In this document: piece after piece, positions 26,549 through 34,368 of the stretch | How positions within the stretch are numbered: position 1 is the stretch's first letter | Layout of the letters: each line of letters opens with the position of its first letter | Assembly: GCA_031553915.1 (NCBI GenBank) | Contig: JAVBKT010000014.1 | Coordinates: forward strand, 5,461 to 69,460 | From: HGM13862 sp031553915 | GTDB taxonomy: Bacteria > Bacillota > Dehalobacteriia > UBA4068 | Length of the DNA: 64,000 nt | Direction: 5' to 3' | Program-made: the position numbers and the translations under genes | The notes under the pieces: generated by a model | Seen by the model: the letters and a program-made list of their open reading frames with translations, nothing else | Told to the model about the DNA's origin: nothing | The model's database searches: none

Positions 26549-27532
26549 ATGCGCATAACTGTTTATGGGGCCGGCGGCTGGGGCACTGCCCTCACCTGCC
26601 TCCTGCATCGCAATGGGCATCAGCTGAGCCTTTGGAGCTGGGAGCAAAAGGATGTCGAACGCCTGAACGCAGACCGTGAAAACAAGCTGTTCTTGCCGGG
26701 AGTGAAAATTGCTGAAGATATTTTGATCAGCAGTGATTATGCCTTGGGCCAAGATGCCGAGCTGGTTGTTTTAGCAGTGCCCTCTCATGCGATAGCCAAT
26801 GTAGCCAAAGCTGCTGCACCCTATATAGCCAAAGATGCCATTATTGTTAATGTGGCTAAGGGCTTTTTCCCTGATAACGGGCAGCGCCTCTCCGAGGTGA
26901 TCCGAGAAATCCTGCCGAATCATCCGGTGGTCACTCTCTCCGGCCCCAGCCATGCTGAGGATGCCGGACGCAATCTTCTGACCGCAGTTGTTGTCGCTGG
27001 CGGAGAAACAAAAATCCTCGAAAAAGTTCAGGATACCTTTATGAACAATAACTTCCGTGTTTATCCCAATACGGATCAAATCGGCGTAGAGGTTGGCGGG
27101 GCAGTCAAAAACATTATTGCCTTAGGCTCGGGGATGCTGGATGGTCTGGAACAGGGAGATAATGCCAAGGCAGCGCTAATGACCCGCGGGCTGGCGGAGA
27201 TTACCCGTCTGGGGGTAGCGATGGGCGCCGACCCGATGACTTTTGCCGGCCTGGCCGGAGTGGGCGATTTGATTGTAACCTGTACCTCTATTCATAGCCG
27301 CAATTTCCGCGCCGGCCGGGAGATTGGCAGAGGCAAACCCTGGCGGGAGGTTTTAGCCGAATCAGCAATGGTAGTCGAGGGAGTGAACGCTACGGCTGCC
27401 GCTTATCAGCTGGCAAAAAAATATCAGGTAGAAATGCCGATTACCGAGCAAATGTATAAAATCCTTTATGAAGATTTGCCACCCAAAGAAGCGATGTATC
27501 TGCTGATGACCAGGGCGAAAACATATGAATAA
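26549..27532 (+). CDS. gpsA: NAD(P)H-dependent glycerol-3-phosphate dehydrogenase
   Basis: Reduces dihydroxyacetone phosphate to sn-glycerol-3-phosphate for phospholipids. The Rossmann motif YGAGGWGTAL is at residues 5-14; VAKGFFPD, LSGPSHAEDAGR, the catalytic lysine in GGAVKNIIALGSGMLDGL and the C-terminal GVGDLIVTCTSIHSRN match the family. 327 aa. AGGAG precedes ATG 26549. A terminator follows at 27544. The 113 bp between plsY and gpsA show no separate promoter that I trust. Confidence 0.98.
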   Translation: MRITVYGAGGWGTALTCLLHRNGHQLSLWSWEQKDVERLNADRENKLFLPGVKIAEDILISSDYALGQDAELVVLAVPSHAIANVAKAAAPYIAKDAIIVNVAKGFFPDNGQRLSEVIREILPNHPVVTLSGPSHAEDAGRNLLTAVVVAGGETKILEKVQDTFMNNNFRVYPNTDQIGVEVGGAVKNIIALGSGMLDGLEQGDNAKAALMTRGLAEITRLGVAMGADPMTFAGLAGVGDLIVTCTSIHSRNFRAGREIGRGKPWREVLAESAMVVEGVNATAAAYQLAKKYQVEMPITEQMYKILYEDLPPKEAMYLLMTRAKTYE

Positions 27533-27543
27533 AAAACCAGATA

Positions 27544-27580
27544 AAAAAGGAGTGGTGAAAATCTTCACCGCTCCTTTTTA
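27544..27580 (+). terminator. Terminator of gpsA, shared with the convergent gene
   Basis: Stem with A-run, GGAGTGGTGAA pairing to TTCACCGCTCC (one mismatch), T-run. Bidirectional. Confidence 0.88.
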
Positions 27581-27592
27581 TTTTAAGTAAAA

Positions 27593-28303
27593 TTATTTGT
27601 TTGCTTTGGGATAAAAAATGCACTCCTGTAAACGGCATTGCTTATTGGCGGCAAAAAAGCCGCAATACAGCTGCTCTGGCTTTTCCAGCTCAACGTCAAA
27701 ATGCTCATTAATAAAATCTGTCATGGTTAGAATAGCCAAAAACGAATCCCTTTTGCAGCAGCGCGGGCCGCCGTTCGCAGCAATATTTGCCAGGCAGGCA
27801 GAGGTTGCCGCATTGCTGAGGCTCCATTCTTTGCCGGAAAAAGCTGTTGCTTCTGTAATAATGCTGGTGAAAATCCCCGCGCCGATAGCAGCGCCGCAAG
27901 TGCCCCACAGACCACAGACCGCGCCCGGCACATTAGCGGAGCGTTGCCGAGCCACCCGAATGGCATTATGCAAATTAATCTTACCGCCAGCATTGGCATA
28001 GGCGGTCAGCAAAGCAGCAGGAACCAGAAAATGATGCTCTGGCCCATGCATATGTATCTGCTGATTTTTCATCATGCCCTTAGCAATGGTAATAGCATTT
28101 TTGCTGTCCGTATTCAGGCTATAGGCTGTTATCTGGATGATTGCCGGTTTGGCATGGCACTCATCACAGATATAATGCCCGTCCGCGCAGATAGCATTAG
28201 TCTTATGTACTGCGCCGCAGACAGCGCAATTCATCCTTTGGGCCTCAGCATAATAAACCAGCTCTTTATTGCAAAGCATGCAGCCATTATGATTGTTTTC
28301 CAT
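27593..28303 (-). CDS. DUF5714 family Cys-rich protein
   Basis: Protein of 236 aa with probable metal sites: N-terminal GCMLCNKELVYY, MNCAVCGAVH, then ICADGHYICDECH, and later a VCGLWGTCGAAIGAGIF core, NGGPRCCKRDS and C-terminal CRLQECIF. The family is found in methanogens and anaerobes, sometimes beside methyltransferase or radical-SAM genes, but its role is not established. GAGG lies 9 nt before the ATG at 28303, which I prefer to the TTG at 28321. It stands alone, convergent with gpsA. Confidence 0.82.
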   Translation of the reverse strand: MENNHNGCMLCNKELVYYAEAQRMNCAVCGAVHKTNAICADGHYICDECHAKPAIIQITAYSLNTDSKNAITIAKGMMKNQQIHMHGPEHHFLVPAALLTAYANAGGKINLHNAIRVARQRSANVPGAVCGLWGTCGAAIGAGIFTSIITEATAFSGKEWSLSNAATSACLANIAANGGPRCCKRDSFLAILTMTDFINEHFDVELEKPEQLYCGFFAANKQCRLQECIFYPKANK

Positions 28304-28379
28304 AATCATCGTCCTCGACAAATTAAAAGCTTTTTTGTCAGTATACCATTTCTACCCGAAAAAGTCGATTGACGATAAT

Positions 28380-28670
28380 AATTTTTGTGCAATAAGCCTT
28401 TGTGGCCCAGTACTCTTGCTGCGAACCCGTATGTCACCAAGCTGCGCATCGACTTATCTGGCTTTTGCTTCGCAAAATCACAGGTAATGCACTAGCTGCG
28501 CATCCCCCATCGCTCCGCAGCAGAAGGACAGGCTGTGCGGCTTAGCCATGCTGCTTTGTGCCTGCGTCATCTCCCCGTCTGGCATGGTTTAATCATCTAT
28601 TCGGCGAGGGGGCAGCAGTTTTAGCAAACAAAATTTCTCCTCCTCTCTACCTGTTGTTTACCCAGCACCG
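28380..28670. other. Non-coding stretch of about 290 bp before the GIY-YIG operon
   Basis: No open frame with a ribosome site on either strand. It is more GC-rich than other gaps and holds a direct repeat AGCTGCGCATC (28440-28450 and 28495-28505), a small hairpin around GCTTTTGCTTCGCAAAATC, and GGCTTAGCC. It might be a decayed mobile element or a structured RNA; I recognise neither. Confidence 0.5.
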
Positions 28671-28671
28671 C

Positions 28672-28700
28672 TTGACAATTTACTAATTTACTAGTATACT
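28672..28700 (+). promoter_or_regulatory. Promoter of the GIY-YIG/DUF6530 operon
   Basis: TTGACA (28672-28677), 17 bp, TATACT (28695-28700). Confidence 0.85.
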
Positions 28701-28720
28701 AATTTTAGTAGTTTAGTAAA
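28679..28720 (+). promoter_or_regulatory. Probable operator cluster of TACTA/TAGTA half-sites
   Basis: The segment from the promoter spacer to 20 bp past the -10 contains TTTACTAA, TTTACTAG, TATACTAA, TTTAGTAG and TTTAGTAAA; the outermost pair TTTACTAA (28679-28686) and TTTAGTAAA (28712-28720) is inverted. Placement would block the promoter when bound. Confidence 0.6.
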
Positions 28721-28754
28721 CTGGAATGAAAGAAACACTGAAAGTGGAGAAAAA

Positions 28755-29126
28755 ATGGAGAAAAATCAACGCAAAGCGCTTTTGGAGCAATACAAAGAAC
28801 TTAAAACCTATATGGGCGTGGTGCAAATCACCAACGAGCAAAACGGCAAAATCTATATTGCCGCCTACCCCAATCTCAAGAATAAATGGCTGAGCATTCA
28901 AAGCCAGCTGGATATGGGCAGGCATATGAATGCTTCCCTGCAAAAGGACTGGGATAGCTATGGCAAAGATGCTTTTAGCTATACTGTTTTGGCAGAGCAG
29001 GCCACAGATGATGTCGCTGATGTGCGCTGGGAGGTGAAACAGCTGGAAAAAACCTGGCTGGCAAAGCTCACTCCCTATGGAGATAAGGGCTATAATAAAG
29101 AAAAAGCACCAAGAAATGGAGACTAA
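28755..29126 (+). CDS. GIY-YIG nuclease-like small protein
   Basis: Protein of 123 aa with the N-terminal part of a GIY-YIG fold: MGVVQITNEQNGKIYIAAYP carries the G-V-V and I-Y-I strands, followed by NLKNKWLSIQSQLDMGRH and the second-half VRWEVKQLEKTWLAKL helix with a late Glu. Similar stand-alone proteins occur in Bacillota, often annotated GIY-YIG nuclease family; catalytic activity is unproven. GTGGAG lies 8 nt before ATG 28755. DUF6530 starts 5 bp after its stop, so the two form an operon under the operator-rich promoter. Confidence 0.8.
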   Translation: MEKNQRKALLEQYKELKTYMGVVQITNEQNGKIYIAAYPNLKNKWLSIQSQLDMGRHMNASLQKDWDSYGKDAFSYTVLAEQATDDVADVRWEVKQLEKTWLAKLTPYGDKGYNKEKAPRNGD

Positions 29127-29131
29127 CTAAG

Positions 29132-29611
29132 ATGAATATCCCTACAACGCTAAAGCATAAACCGGTGATTGTTGCCGCCAATTATGAAAATATTGATGGC
29201 CGCCAAGCATACCAAAGCGATGCCAAGGGGCTGTCTCTTGGCTTAGCGCAATGGAATGATCGCGGCAAGCTGGATATCTCTGCGAAGGTTTGGCGCTATA
29301 CCGGTGAAAAATGGTCACGCCAGTCTGAAGAAATGCCGCTCAACCGCGTGCTTGATTTGGCCATTTTCCTCTGCCGTTCTTATCAATACTTTCAGGAAGC
29401 CTACCGCTACCCGAAGATGTATGATCCCGAGCAGCCGCAAATTGACCGCATTGGTTTGCAGGGAGACGCTATGACCGTAGCTGTCTGCGCAGATAACCCG
29501 ATGATTGATGAAGATATCCAGCTCTTTTCTCAGGCTTTGGCAACTGAGGGCGAGCTCTTGGGCGAGCGCTTCCACACTCTCGCCCGTCTGCTGAAGGAAA
29601 TGGGATACTAA
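29132..29611 (+). CDS. DUF6530 family protein
   Basis: Soluble protein of 159 aa of unknown function. Visible features are KPVIVAANYENIDGRQAYQ at the N-terminus, LSLGLAQWNDRGKLDISAKV with a WRYTGEKWSRQSEEMPL stretch, and a helical C-terminal half (LDLAIFLCRSYQYFQEAYR). No catalytic motif or membrane segment is evident. Family name is from general resemblance. Co-transcribed with the GIY-YIG gene, so the two products may work together. The 250 bp to the next gene end in a terminator. Confidence 0.72.
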   Translation: MNIPTTLKHKPVIVAANYENIDGRQAYQSDAKGLSLGLAQWNDRGKLDISAKVWRYTGEKWSRQSEEMPLNRVLDLAIFLCRSYQYFQEAYRYPKMYDPEQPQIDRIGLQGDAMTVAVCADNPMIDEDIQLFSQALATEGELLGERFHTLARLLKEMGY

Positions 29612-29765
29612 ATATATTCGCCGCTCATAATAAATCTTTAAAAAAAGCTCAGCCGCAATACACATTTAGTACATAATCCTAATATAATATATACTCATAG
29701 TAAATATTAACTTTGTTCTCAGAATTCCGGGTCCCCCTCCCGGTAACCATATAGATTCCTTTCTG

Positions 29766-29798
29766 CTACAACACCCCATCATAGATGGGGTGTTGTAG
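29766..29798 (+). terminator. Terminator of the GIY-YIG/DUF6530 operon
   Basis: Perfect 15-bp stem CTACAACACCCCATC / GATGGGGTGTTGTAG with an ATA loop, then TTTATT. Confidence 0.8.
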
Positions 29799-29802
29799 TT
29801 TA

Positions 29803-29831
29803 TTGCTAATTATTACTAATAAGAGTATAAT
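29803..29831 (+). promoter_or_regulatory. Promoter of the pirin gene
   Basis: TTGCTA (29803-29808), 17 bp, TATAAT (29826-29831). Confidence 0.75.
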
Positions 29832-29864
29832 AATATTGTAATAATTATGAAAGGAATGATACCT

Positions 29865-30710
29865 ATGGCAATAAGAAAAGTGATTAAACAGGTACAAGGC
29901 TTTAATACTGTTGACGGGGCCGGGGTTCATCTGGTCCGTGTCTTGGGCGCCCAGACAGCAGAAGATTTTGATCCCTTTTTGATGCTTGATTCCTTTGATT
30001 CCCATAATCCCTCGGACTATATCAAAGGCTTTCCTACTCATCCGCACCGAGGTATTGAAACGATTACTTATCTGATTAAAGGTAATATCGAGCATGAGGA
30101 CAGCCTGGGTAATAAGGGGAGGATACTTTCCGGACAATCGCAGTGGATGACAGCTGGCAGCGGTATCATGCATCAGGAGATGCCGCAGGCAAGCGAGCAT
30201 ATGCTAGGTTTGCAAATATGGCTTAATCTGCCGCAAAAGGATAAGATGAGCAACCCCGCCTACTTTGACATCACGCAGGAACAAATTGCCATGGTAGAAG
30301 AAGACTGCGGCACTGTCCGTGTGATTTCCGGCGCCTATCAAGACGCACTGGGGGTTAAACCAAAGTATGTCCAGGCTACGCTATATGACGTGGAATTGCT
30401 GCCTGGGCAGGAAATTGTTATTGACACCAAGCCGGATGAAAATGTTTTTATTTTCACTATCCTGGGCGACGTTTCGTCCAGCGGCACTTATGTGGCTGCT
30501 AAAACAGCAGCCCTTTTTGGCCCCGGGGATGCGCTTACCGTTAAGGCTGCCGAACAAGCAGGCAGCCGCTTTATCTTCTTTTCCGGGAAACCGCTGCATG
30601 AGCCGATAGCCTCTGGCGGGCCCATTGTCATGAACAGCCAAAAAGAGCTGATACAGGCTTTCCAAGAGCTGCGTGACAACACTTTTATTAAAGTAAACGC
30701 CAAACAATAG
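29865..30710 (+). CDS. Pirin family bicupin protein
   Basis: Iron-binding bicupin; some members are quercetin dioxygenases, most have no known substrate. The N-terminal cupin has the metal motif THPHRGIETITYLIKG with His residues in place, a later His/Glu pair in GSGIMHQEMPQ, and FDPFLMLDSFD upstream. The C-terminal pirin domain follows from about residue 150 to the end. AAAGGA lies 9 nt before ATG 29865 (281 aa); an ATG at 29847 contains that site. Single-gene unit between two terminators. Confidence 0.93.
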   Translation: MAIRKVIKQVQGFNTVDGAGVHLVRVLGAQTAEDFDPFLMLDSFDSHNPSDYIKGFPTHPHRGIETITYLIKGNIEHEDSLGNKGRILSGQSQWMTAGSGIMHQEMPQASEHMLGLQIWLNLPQKDKMSNPAYFDITQEQIAMVEEDCGTVRVISGAYQDALGVKPKYVQATLYDVELLPGQEIVIDTKPDENVFIFTILGDVSSSGTYVAAKTAALFGPGDALTVKAAEQAGSRFIFFSGKPLHEPIASGGPIVMNSQKELIQAFQELRDNTFIKVNAKQ

Positions 30711-30737
30711 CAGCTATTGTCTTCACCTGCCACCAAC

Positions 30738-30763
30738 AAAAAGAACCCTAAAGGGTTCTTTTT
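30738..30763 (+). terminator. Bidirectional terminator between pirin and M24 peptidase
   Basis: Stem AAAAAGAACCC / GGGTTCTTTTT (30738-30748, 30753-30763), TAAA loop. Confidence 0.92.
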
Positions 30764-30797
30764 GCGACTAAATCACAATTTTTTTAATCACCTTAAA

Positions 30798-31988
30798 TCA
30801 AACAACCATAATTTCCCGCTCGCCATTGGTAATACAGATGCCGCCTGCTTCGCTGACCAAATAAGTGTCCTCGACACCCACAAGACCAATGCCGGGAATA
30901 CTCTTTTTCGGTTCGAGGGCGATCACCATATTTTTTTCTAAAGGCTGGCGAAAACCGCGGGCAAGCACCGGATATTCGTCAATTTGTAGCCCTATTCCAT
31001 GGCCGAGAAATCTGACGCTGCCATCTTTATACCCCATAAAATTGGTAAGAAACTCCGCATCCAAGCTGCTGATAATCGTGTTATAAATATCCTCCGGAAT
31101 AGCGCCCGGCTTTAACATTGCCGCTGCCTGCCGTTCAATCTCCAGGCATTGATGATGCATAGCCGCGACTTCTTTTGTCGGCTCTGCCCCAAACATATAT
31201 ATTTGCGTGCAATCAGAGTGATAGCCACTATAGCCATAGCCGATATCAATAAAGATCAAATCGCCGCGGCGCAGTTTGCGCTCGCGGTCACCGACAAAGG
31301 GAACTGCAGCGCTCATTCCCTTCATCCCGCCTGGGCCATCAAAACTGGTCGGGTAGATAGAATTATCGCCAAAGCCCAATTGCCCAACCACCATTTCCGC
31401 CTGAAAGCTGCCAAAACGGGATATCCCCTGATAGCCAAGAGATATCATCTCCTGATACAGCGACGCCGTTAGCTCGGCCTCATTCATCCCCTCTTTCAGC
31501 AAAGAGGGCGCCAGCGTATGTAATAAATAATCATGCTGCCGGGCGGCTTCTGCAATCATTGCCAGCTCGTACGGGCTTTTGCTGCTGCGCAGACATTGTA
31601 CTATCGGATCAAGCGGTAAGATTTGTCCGATGGTGAAATATTTCTCAAGGCGCTGAAGATGCGCCAGAGTGGCTACGTTGATGTCAAGATAGACCCGGCC
31701 CGGTTTGGGGCTAAGAAAGGACAACATTTCTTTATAAGAGCTCATGGGGTAAATCTCATCTATCAGCCCTTCATCCTTGGCCCTGGCATAGCTGCGGCGC
31801 ACAAAATAAGCGCCTTCGCCATCATTTCTTAACACAAACAGGCCGTCCTGCATGGTGCCGGTAAAATAATATTGACTGATTTTATCGACAATCAAAGCCG
31901 CGTCCCAGTCCTGGCCGTTTGCTGAAAGAGCTTGGTAGAGCCGCTCCCTTCTTGCGGCAATTTCTTGCCTGGAGGGTGTCATTTGCAT
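30798..31988 (-). CDS. M24 family Xaa-Pro aminopeptidase-like protein
   Basis: Pita-bread metallopeptidase (396 aa). The N-terminal creatinase-like domain runs to about residue 150. Metal ligands of the catalytic domain are visible: Asp in FIDIGYGYSGYHSD (two), His in LGHGIGLQIDEYP, Glu in VIALEPKKSIPG and Glu in GLVGVEDTYL. Substrate could be proline peptides or another amide; the family does not decide. The ATG at 31988 is 6 bp after the stop of the RHH gene and shares its transcript; the ribosome site is weak, so translation may be coupled. Confidence 0.9.
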   Translation of the reverse strand: MQMTPSRQEIAARRERLYQALSANGQDWDAALIVDKISQYYFTGTMQDGLFVLRNDGEGAYFVRRSYARAKDEGLIDEIYPMSSYKEMLSFLSPKPGRVYLDINVATLAHLQRLEKYFTIGQILPLDPIVQCLRSSKSPYELAMIAEAARQHDYLLHTLAPSLLKEGMNEAELTASLYQEMISLGYQGISRFGSFQAEMVVGQLGFGDNSIYPTSFDGPGGMKGMSAAVPFVGDRERKLRRGDLIFIDIGYGYSGYHSDCTQIYMFGAEPTKEVAAMHHQCLEIERQAAAMLKPGAIPEDIYNTIISSLDAEFLTNFMGYKDGSVRFLGHGIGLQIDEYPVLARGFRQPLEKNMVIALEPKKSIPGIGLVGVEDTYLVSEAGGICITNGEREIMVV

Positions 31989-31994
31989 AGTTAA

Positions 31995-32171
31995 TCACTT
32001 TTTCTGATCAATTTTTATTTTATGTTTTTGTAGCAGATCTTCGATTGCCTCATCAAGTAATCTGCTTTTAGGGATTCTGCTTTTTTCTGCTAATTTATTA
32101 AAAGGTGGCATCAATTCATTTTTTAATGATGATGTAAAGCGTGTTCTGTTTTTTAAAAACGGTTCAGCCAT
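31995..32171 (-). CDS. Ribbon-helix-helix (RHH) DNA-binding protein
   Basis: A 58-residue protein with the RHH pattern: a basic polar strand (KNRTRFTSSLKNEL), then two helices LMPPFNKLAEKSRIPKSRLL and DEAIEDLLQKHKI. Such proteins are usually autoregulators or antitoxins. AGGAG lies 8 nt before the ATG at 32171. Its upstream region has repeated ACTATA/TATAGT sites shared with the divergent small Cys protein. Directly downstream is the M24 peptidase gene; no typical toxin is adjacent. Confidence 0.78.
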   Translation of the reverse strand: MAEPFLKNRTRFTSSLKNELMPPFNKLAEKSRIPKSRLLDEAIEDLLQKHKIKIDQKK

Positions 32172-32189
32172 AATACTCACTCCTATTTT

Positions 32190-32270
32190 TGTGACTATAT
32201 ATACTATAATACTAATGCTATGTTAAAACAATTGGTTGCATATAGTGACTATATAGTGTATAGTGATATT
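32190..32270. promoter_or_regulatory. Divergent control region with TATAGT repeats and plus-strand promoter
   Basis: TTGCAT (32236-32241), 17 bp, TATAGT (32259-32264) reads toward the small Cys protein. GTGACTATAT, CATATAGTGACTATATAGTG and TATAGTGAT form several inverted and direct copies of an ACTATA half-site, suited to RHH binding. Confidence 0.6.
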
Positions 32271-32290
32271 AAAAGAGGGGGGTGATGTTT

Positions 32291-32470
32291 ATGGATAAGA
32301 ATAAGGTTTGCAAAGATTGTAAGCACTTCAGGCAACATTATATTAAGTTCGGAAGAAGCTATCGGGATATTGCCTATGGACATTGCGTTTTTCCAAGATT
32401 AAAAAAGAGAGAAACTAATGAAAAAGCCTGTGGACAGTATAAGGAAAGAGAATACAAAAAACCACTATAG
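32291..32470 (+). CDS. Small Cys-motif protein
   Basis: A 59-residue basic protein with a probable zinc site: CKDCKHFRQHYIKFG, then YGHCVFPRLKKR and a final CGQYKERE. Small proteins with a CxxCKHF ... C motif are common in plasmids, phages and integrated elements, and none that I know has a defined function. AGAGGGGGG lies about 9 nt before ATG 32291. Its stop codon falls inside the terminator stem that it shares with the convergent tRNA-Arg gene. Confidence 0.65.
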   Translation: MDKNKVCKDCKHFRQHYIKFGRSYRDIAYGHCVFPRLKKRETNEKACGQYKEREYKKPL

Positions 32471-32491
32471 TAAAATGACTATAGTGGTTTT
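32456..32491. terminator. Bidirectional terminator between the Cys protein and tRNA-Arg
   Basis: A-run, ACCACTATAGT (32461-32471) / ACTATAGTGGT (32478-32488), 6-nt loop, T-run on both strands. Confidence 0.85.
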
Positions 32492-32493
32492 CA

Positions 32494-32570
32494 TGGTGCG
32501 CCCAGCAGGACTCGAACCTGCGACCTTCTGGTTCGTAGCCAGACACTCTATCCAGCTGAGCTATGAGCGC
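32494..32570 (-). tRNA. tRNA-Arg (ACG)
   Basis: 77 nt with encoded CCA. Acceptor GCGCTCA pairs with TGGGCGC; anticodon loop CTACGAA gives ACG; T-loop GGTTCGAGTCC. Confidence 0.96.
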
Positions 32571-32589
32571 ACGGCGGCTAGACGCCGCT

Positions 32590-32683
32590 TGGCGGAGAGC
32601 AAGGGATTCGAACCCTCGATACGGGTCTAAACCGTATACTCGCTTAGCAGGCGAGCGCCTTCGACCGACTCGGCCAACTCTCC
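32590..32683 (-). tRNA. tRNA-Ser (GCT)
   Basis: 94 nt with a long variable arm and encoded GCCA end. Acceptor GGAGAGT pairs with GCTCTCC; anticodon loop CTGCTAA gives GCT. Confidence 0.95.
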
Positions 32684-32706
32684 TTATTCTTTGCGCTTGA
32701 ATTCGC

Positions 32707-32796
32707 TGGCGGAGGGGGTGGGATTCGAACCCACGGAACCCTTTCAGGCTCAACGGTTTTCAAGACCGTCACCTTCAACCGCTCGGACACCCCTCC
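32707..32796 (-). tRNA. tRNA-Ser (TGA)
   Basis: 90 nt, long variable arm, encoded GCCA end. Acceptor GGAGGGG pairs with CCCCTCC; anticodon loop CTTGAAA gives TGA. Confidence 0.95.
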
Positions 32797-32822
32797 CAAA
32801 AGAGGATTTGGCCTACCTTCGT

Positions 32823-32851
32823 ATATTATCAAATAATGCCAAACATGTCAA
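32823..32851 (-). promoter_or_regulatory. Promoter of the tRNA-Ser/Ser/Arg operon
   Basis: On the minus strand TTGACA (32846-32851), 17 bp, TAATAT (32823-32828), about 27 bp before the first tRNA. Confidence 0.8.
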
Positions 32852-32944
32852 TCAAAACCTGGGGAAATTTTCTCTACAGATAGCCTATAAATATCGCAGC
32901 AAATTAAGTTTTCCTTATTTATAAAGAAAAATACCTCAAAGGTA

Positions 32945-32973
32945 TTGAATAATACTAATATGCGTAATATAAT
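32945..32973 (+). promoter_or_regulatory. Promoter of serS
   Basis: TTGAAT (32945-32950), 17 bp, TATAAT (32968-32973). The leader is only about 20 nt, too short for a T-box. Confidence 0.8.
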
Positions 32974-33000
32974 GGGAAATCATACCTAGGAGGTAAATAT

Positions 33001-34269
33001 ATGCTGGATCTCAAATTTGTTAGAGCCAATCCTGACTTGGTTATTGAAGCGCTCGCCAAAAGGGGCGGTAAAATATCTCTTGATTCTTTTATTGCTTTGG
33101 AAGAGCAAAGACGCGCTATGCTGGCTGATGTAGAAGAAAAAAAAGCAAAGCGCAATGCGGTATCCAAAGAAATCGGCAAAATGAAACAATCAGGAGAGGA
33201 TGCTTCCGCCATTATGGCGGAAATGCGCCAATTAGGCGATGAGATCTCAGCTGTTGATAACCGCTTAAAAGAGGTCGAGGAAGAGCTCACCGATATTTTG
33301 CTTGGCATCCCCAATATCCCGCACCCAAGTGTGCCTGTGGGCGCCGATGACAGCGCCAATGTAGAGCTTCGCAAGTGGGGAGAGCCTGCCCAGCTTGCTT
33401 TTACGCCGCTCAATCATTGGGATATTGGCGCTAATTTGGATATTCTTGATTTTGAACGCGCGGCCAAAATTTCCGGCGCCCGTTTCACCGTCTACAAGGG
33501 CTTAGGCGCACGACTGGAACGCGCTGTGATCAATTTCTTTCTCGATTTGCATACTGACCATCATGGTTACACGGAAATCTTTCCGCCCTATATGGTGAAC
33601 AGCAACTCGATGCGCGGCACCGGACAGCTGCCCAAATTCAAGGAAGACATGTTTAAAATCGAGGGTACTGACTATTATCTGATCCCCACCGCAGAAGTTC
33701 CTGTGACCAATTTGCTCGGCAATGAGATTCTCGAAGACAAGGATTTGCCGATTCGCTATACTGCCTATACCGCCTGTTTTCGCGCTGAAGCCGGAGCTGC
33801 CGGCCGTGACACTCGCGGGCTGATTCGCCAGCACCAGTTTAATAAGGTGGAGCTGGTCAAATTCACTACTCCGGAGAGCAGCTATGAAGAGCTGGAAAAG
33901 CTGACTAATGACGCTGAAGAGGTGTTGCAAAAGCTGGGCCTCCCCTACCGTGTGGTCTGCCTTTCAACTGGGGATATGGGCTTTGGCTCTGCTAAAACCT
34001 ATGATCTGGAGGTTTGGCTGCCGGGCTTTGATGGTTACCGCGAAATTTCCAGCTGTTCAAATTATGAAGATTTCCAGGCCCGGCGCGCTAATATCCGCTT
34101 CCGCAGAGAAAACGGCAAGCCGGAATTTGTCCACACGCTTAATGGCTCCGGTGTGGCTGTAGGGCGCACTGTAGCCGCTATTTTGGAGAACTATCAGCAA
34201 GCTGACGGTTCGGTAAAAATCCCCCAAGCGCTGATCCCTTATATGGGCGGTATTGACATCATAAAATAA
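33001..34269 (+). CDS. serS: Seryl-tRNA synthetase
   Basis: Class II synthetase charging tRNA-Ser. The N-terminal coiled-coil arm (about residues 30-100, EEQRRAMLADVEEKKAKRN) contacts the long variable arm of tRNA-Ser. Class II motifs are visible: motif 2 in CFRAEAGAAGRDTRGLIRQH and motif 3 in NGSGVAVGRTVAAILENYQ. 422 aa, normal. AGGAGG precedes ATG 33001. It is transcribed divergently from two tRNA-Ser genes, its own substrates. Confidence 0.98.
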   Translation: MLDLKFVRANPDLVIEALAKRGGKISLDSFIALEEQRRAMLADVEEKKAKRNAVSKEIGKMKQSGEDASAIMAEMRQLGDEISAVDNRLKEVEEELTDILLGIPNIPHPSVPVGADDSANVELRKWGEPAQLAFTPLNHWDIGANLDILDFERAAKISGARFTVYKGLGARLERAVINFFLDLHTDHHGYTEIFPPYMVNSNSMRGTGQLPKFKEDMFKIEGTDYYLIPTAEVPVTNLLGNEILEDKDLPIRYTAYTACFRAEAGAAGRDTRGLIRQHQFNKVELVKFTTPESSYEELEKLTNDAEEVLQKLGLPYRVVCLSTGDMGFGSAKTYDLEVWLPGFDGYREISSCSNYEDFQARRANIRFRRENGKPEFVHTLNGSGVAVGRTVAAILENYQQADGSVKIPQALIPYMGGIDIIK

Positions 34270-34322
34270 ATACCACAGCCCGGCTAAGATTATTCCGCAA
34301 AGCAAACACTGTTCAAATAAAG

Positions 34323-34355
34323 AAAAAAGACACCTGCTGAGCAGGTGTCTTTTTT
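34323..34355 (+). terminator. Terminator of serS (bidirectional)
   Basis: 15-bp stem with A-run/T-run, GACACCTGC / GCAGGTGTC, TGA loop. Confidence 0.93.
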
Positions 34356-34368
34356 GTCTAGACTAAAA

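Noticed and set aside
28293..28487. 64-codon plus-strand frame in the GIY-YIG upstream region
   Set aside because: Starts inside the DUF5714 gene on the opposite strand and has no ribosome site.
32797..33000. T-box leader before serS
   Set aside because: The promoter leaves only about 20 nt of leader, and no T-box consensus or specifier hairpin is visible.
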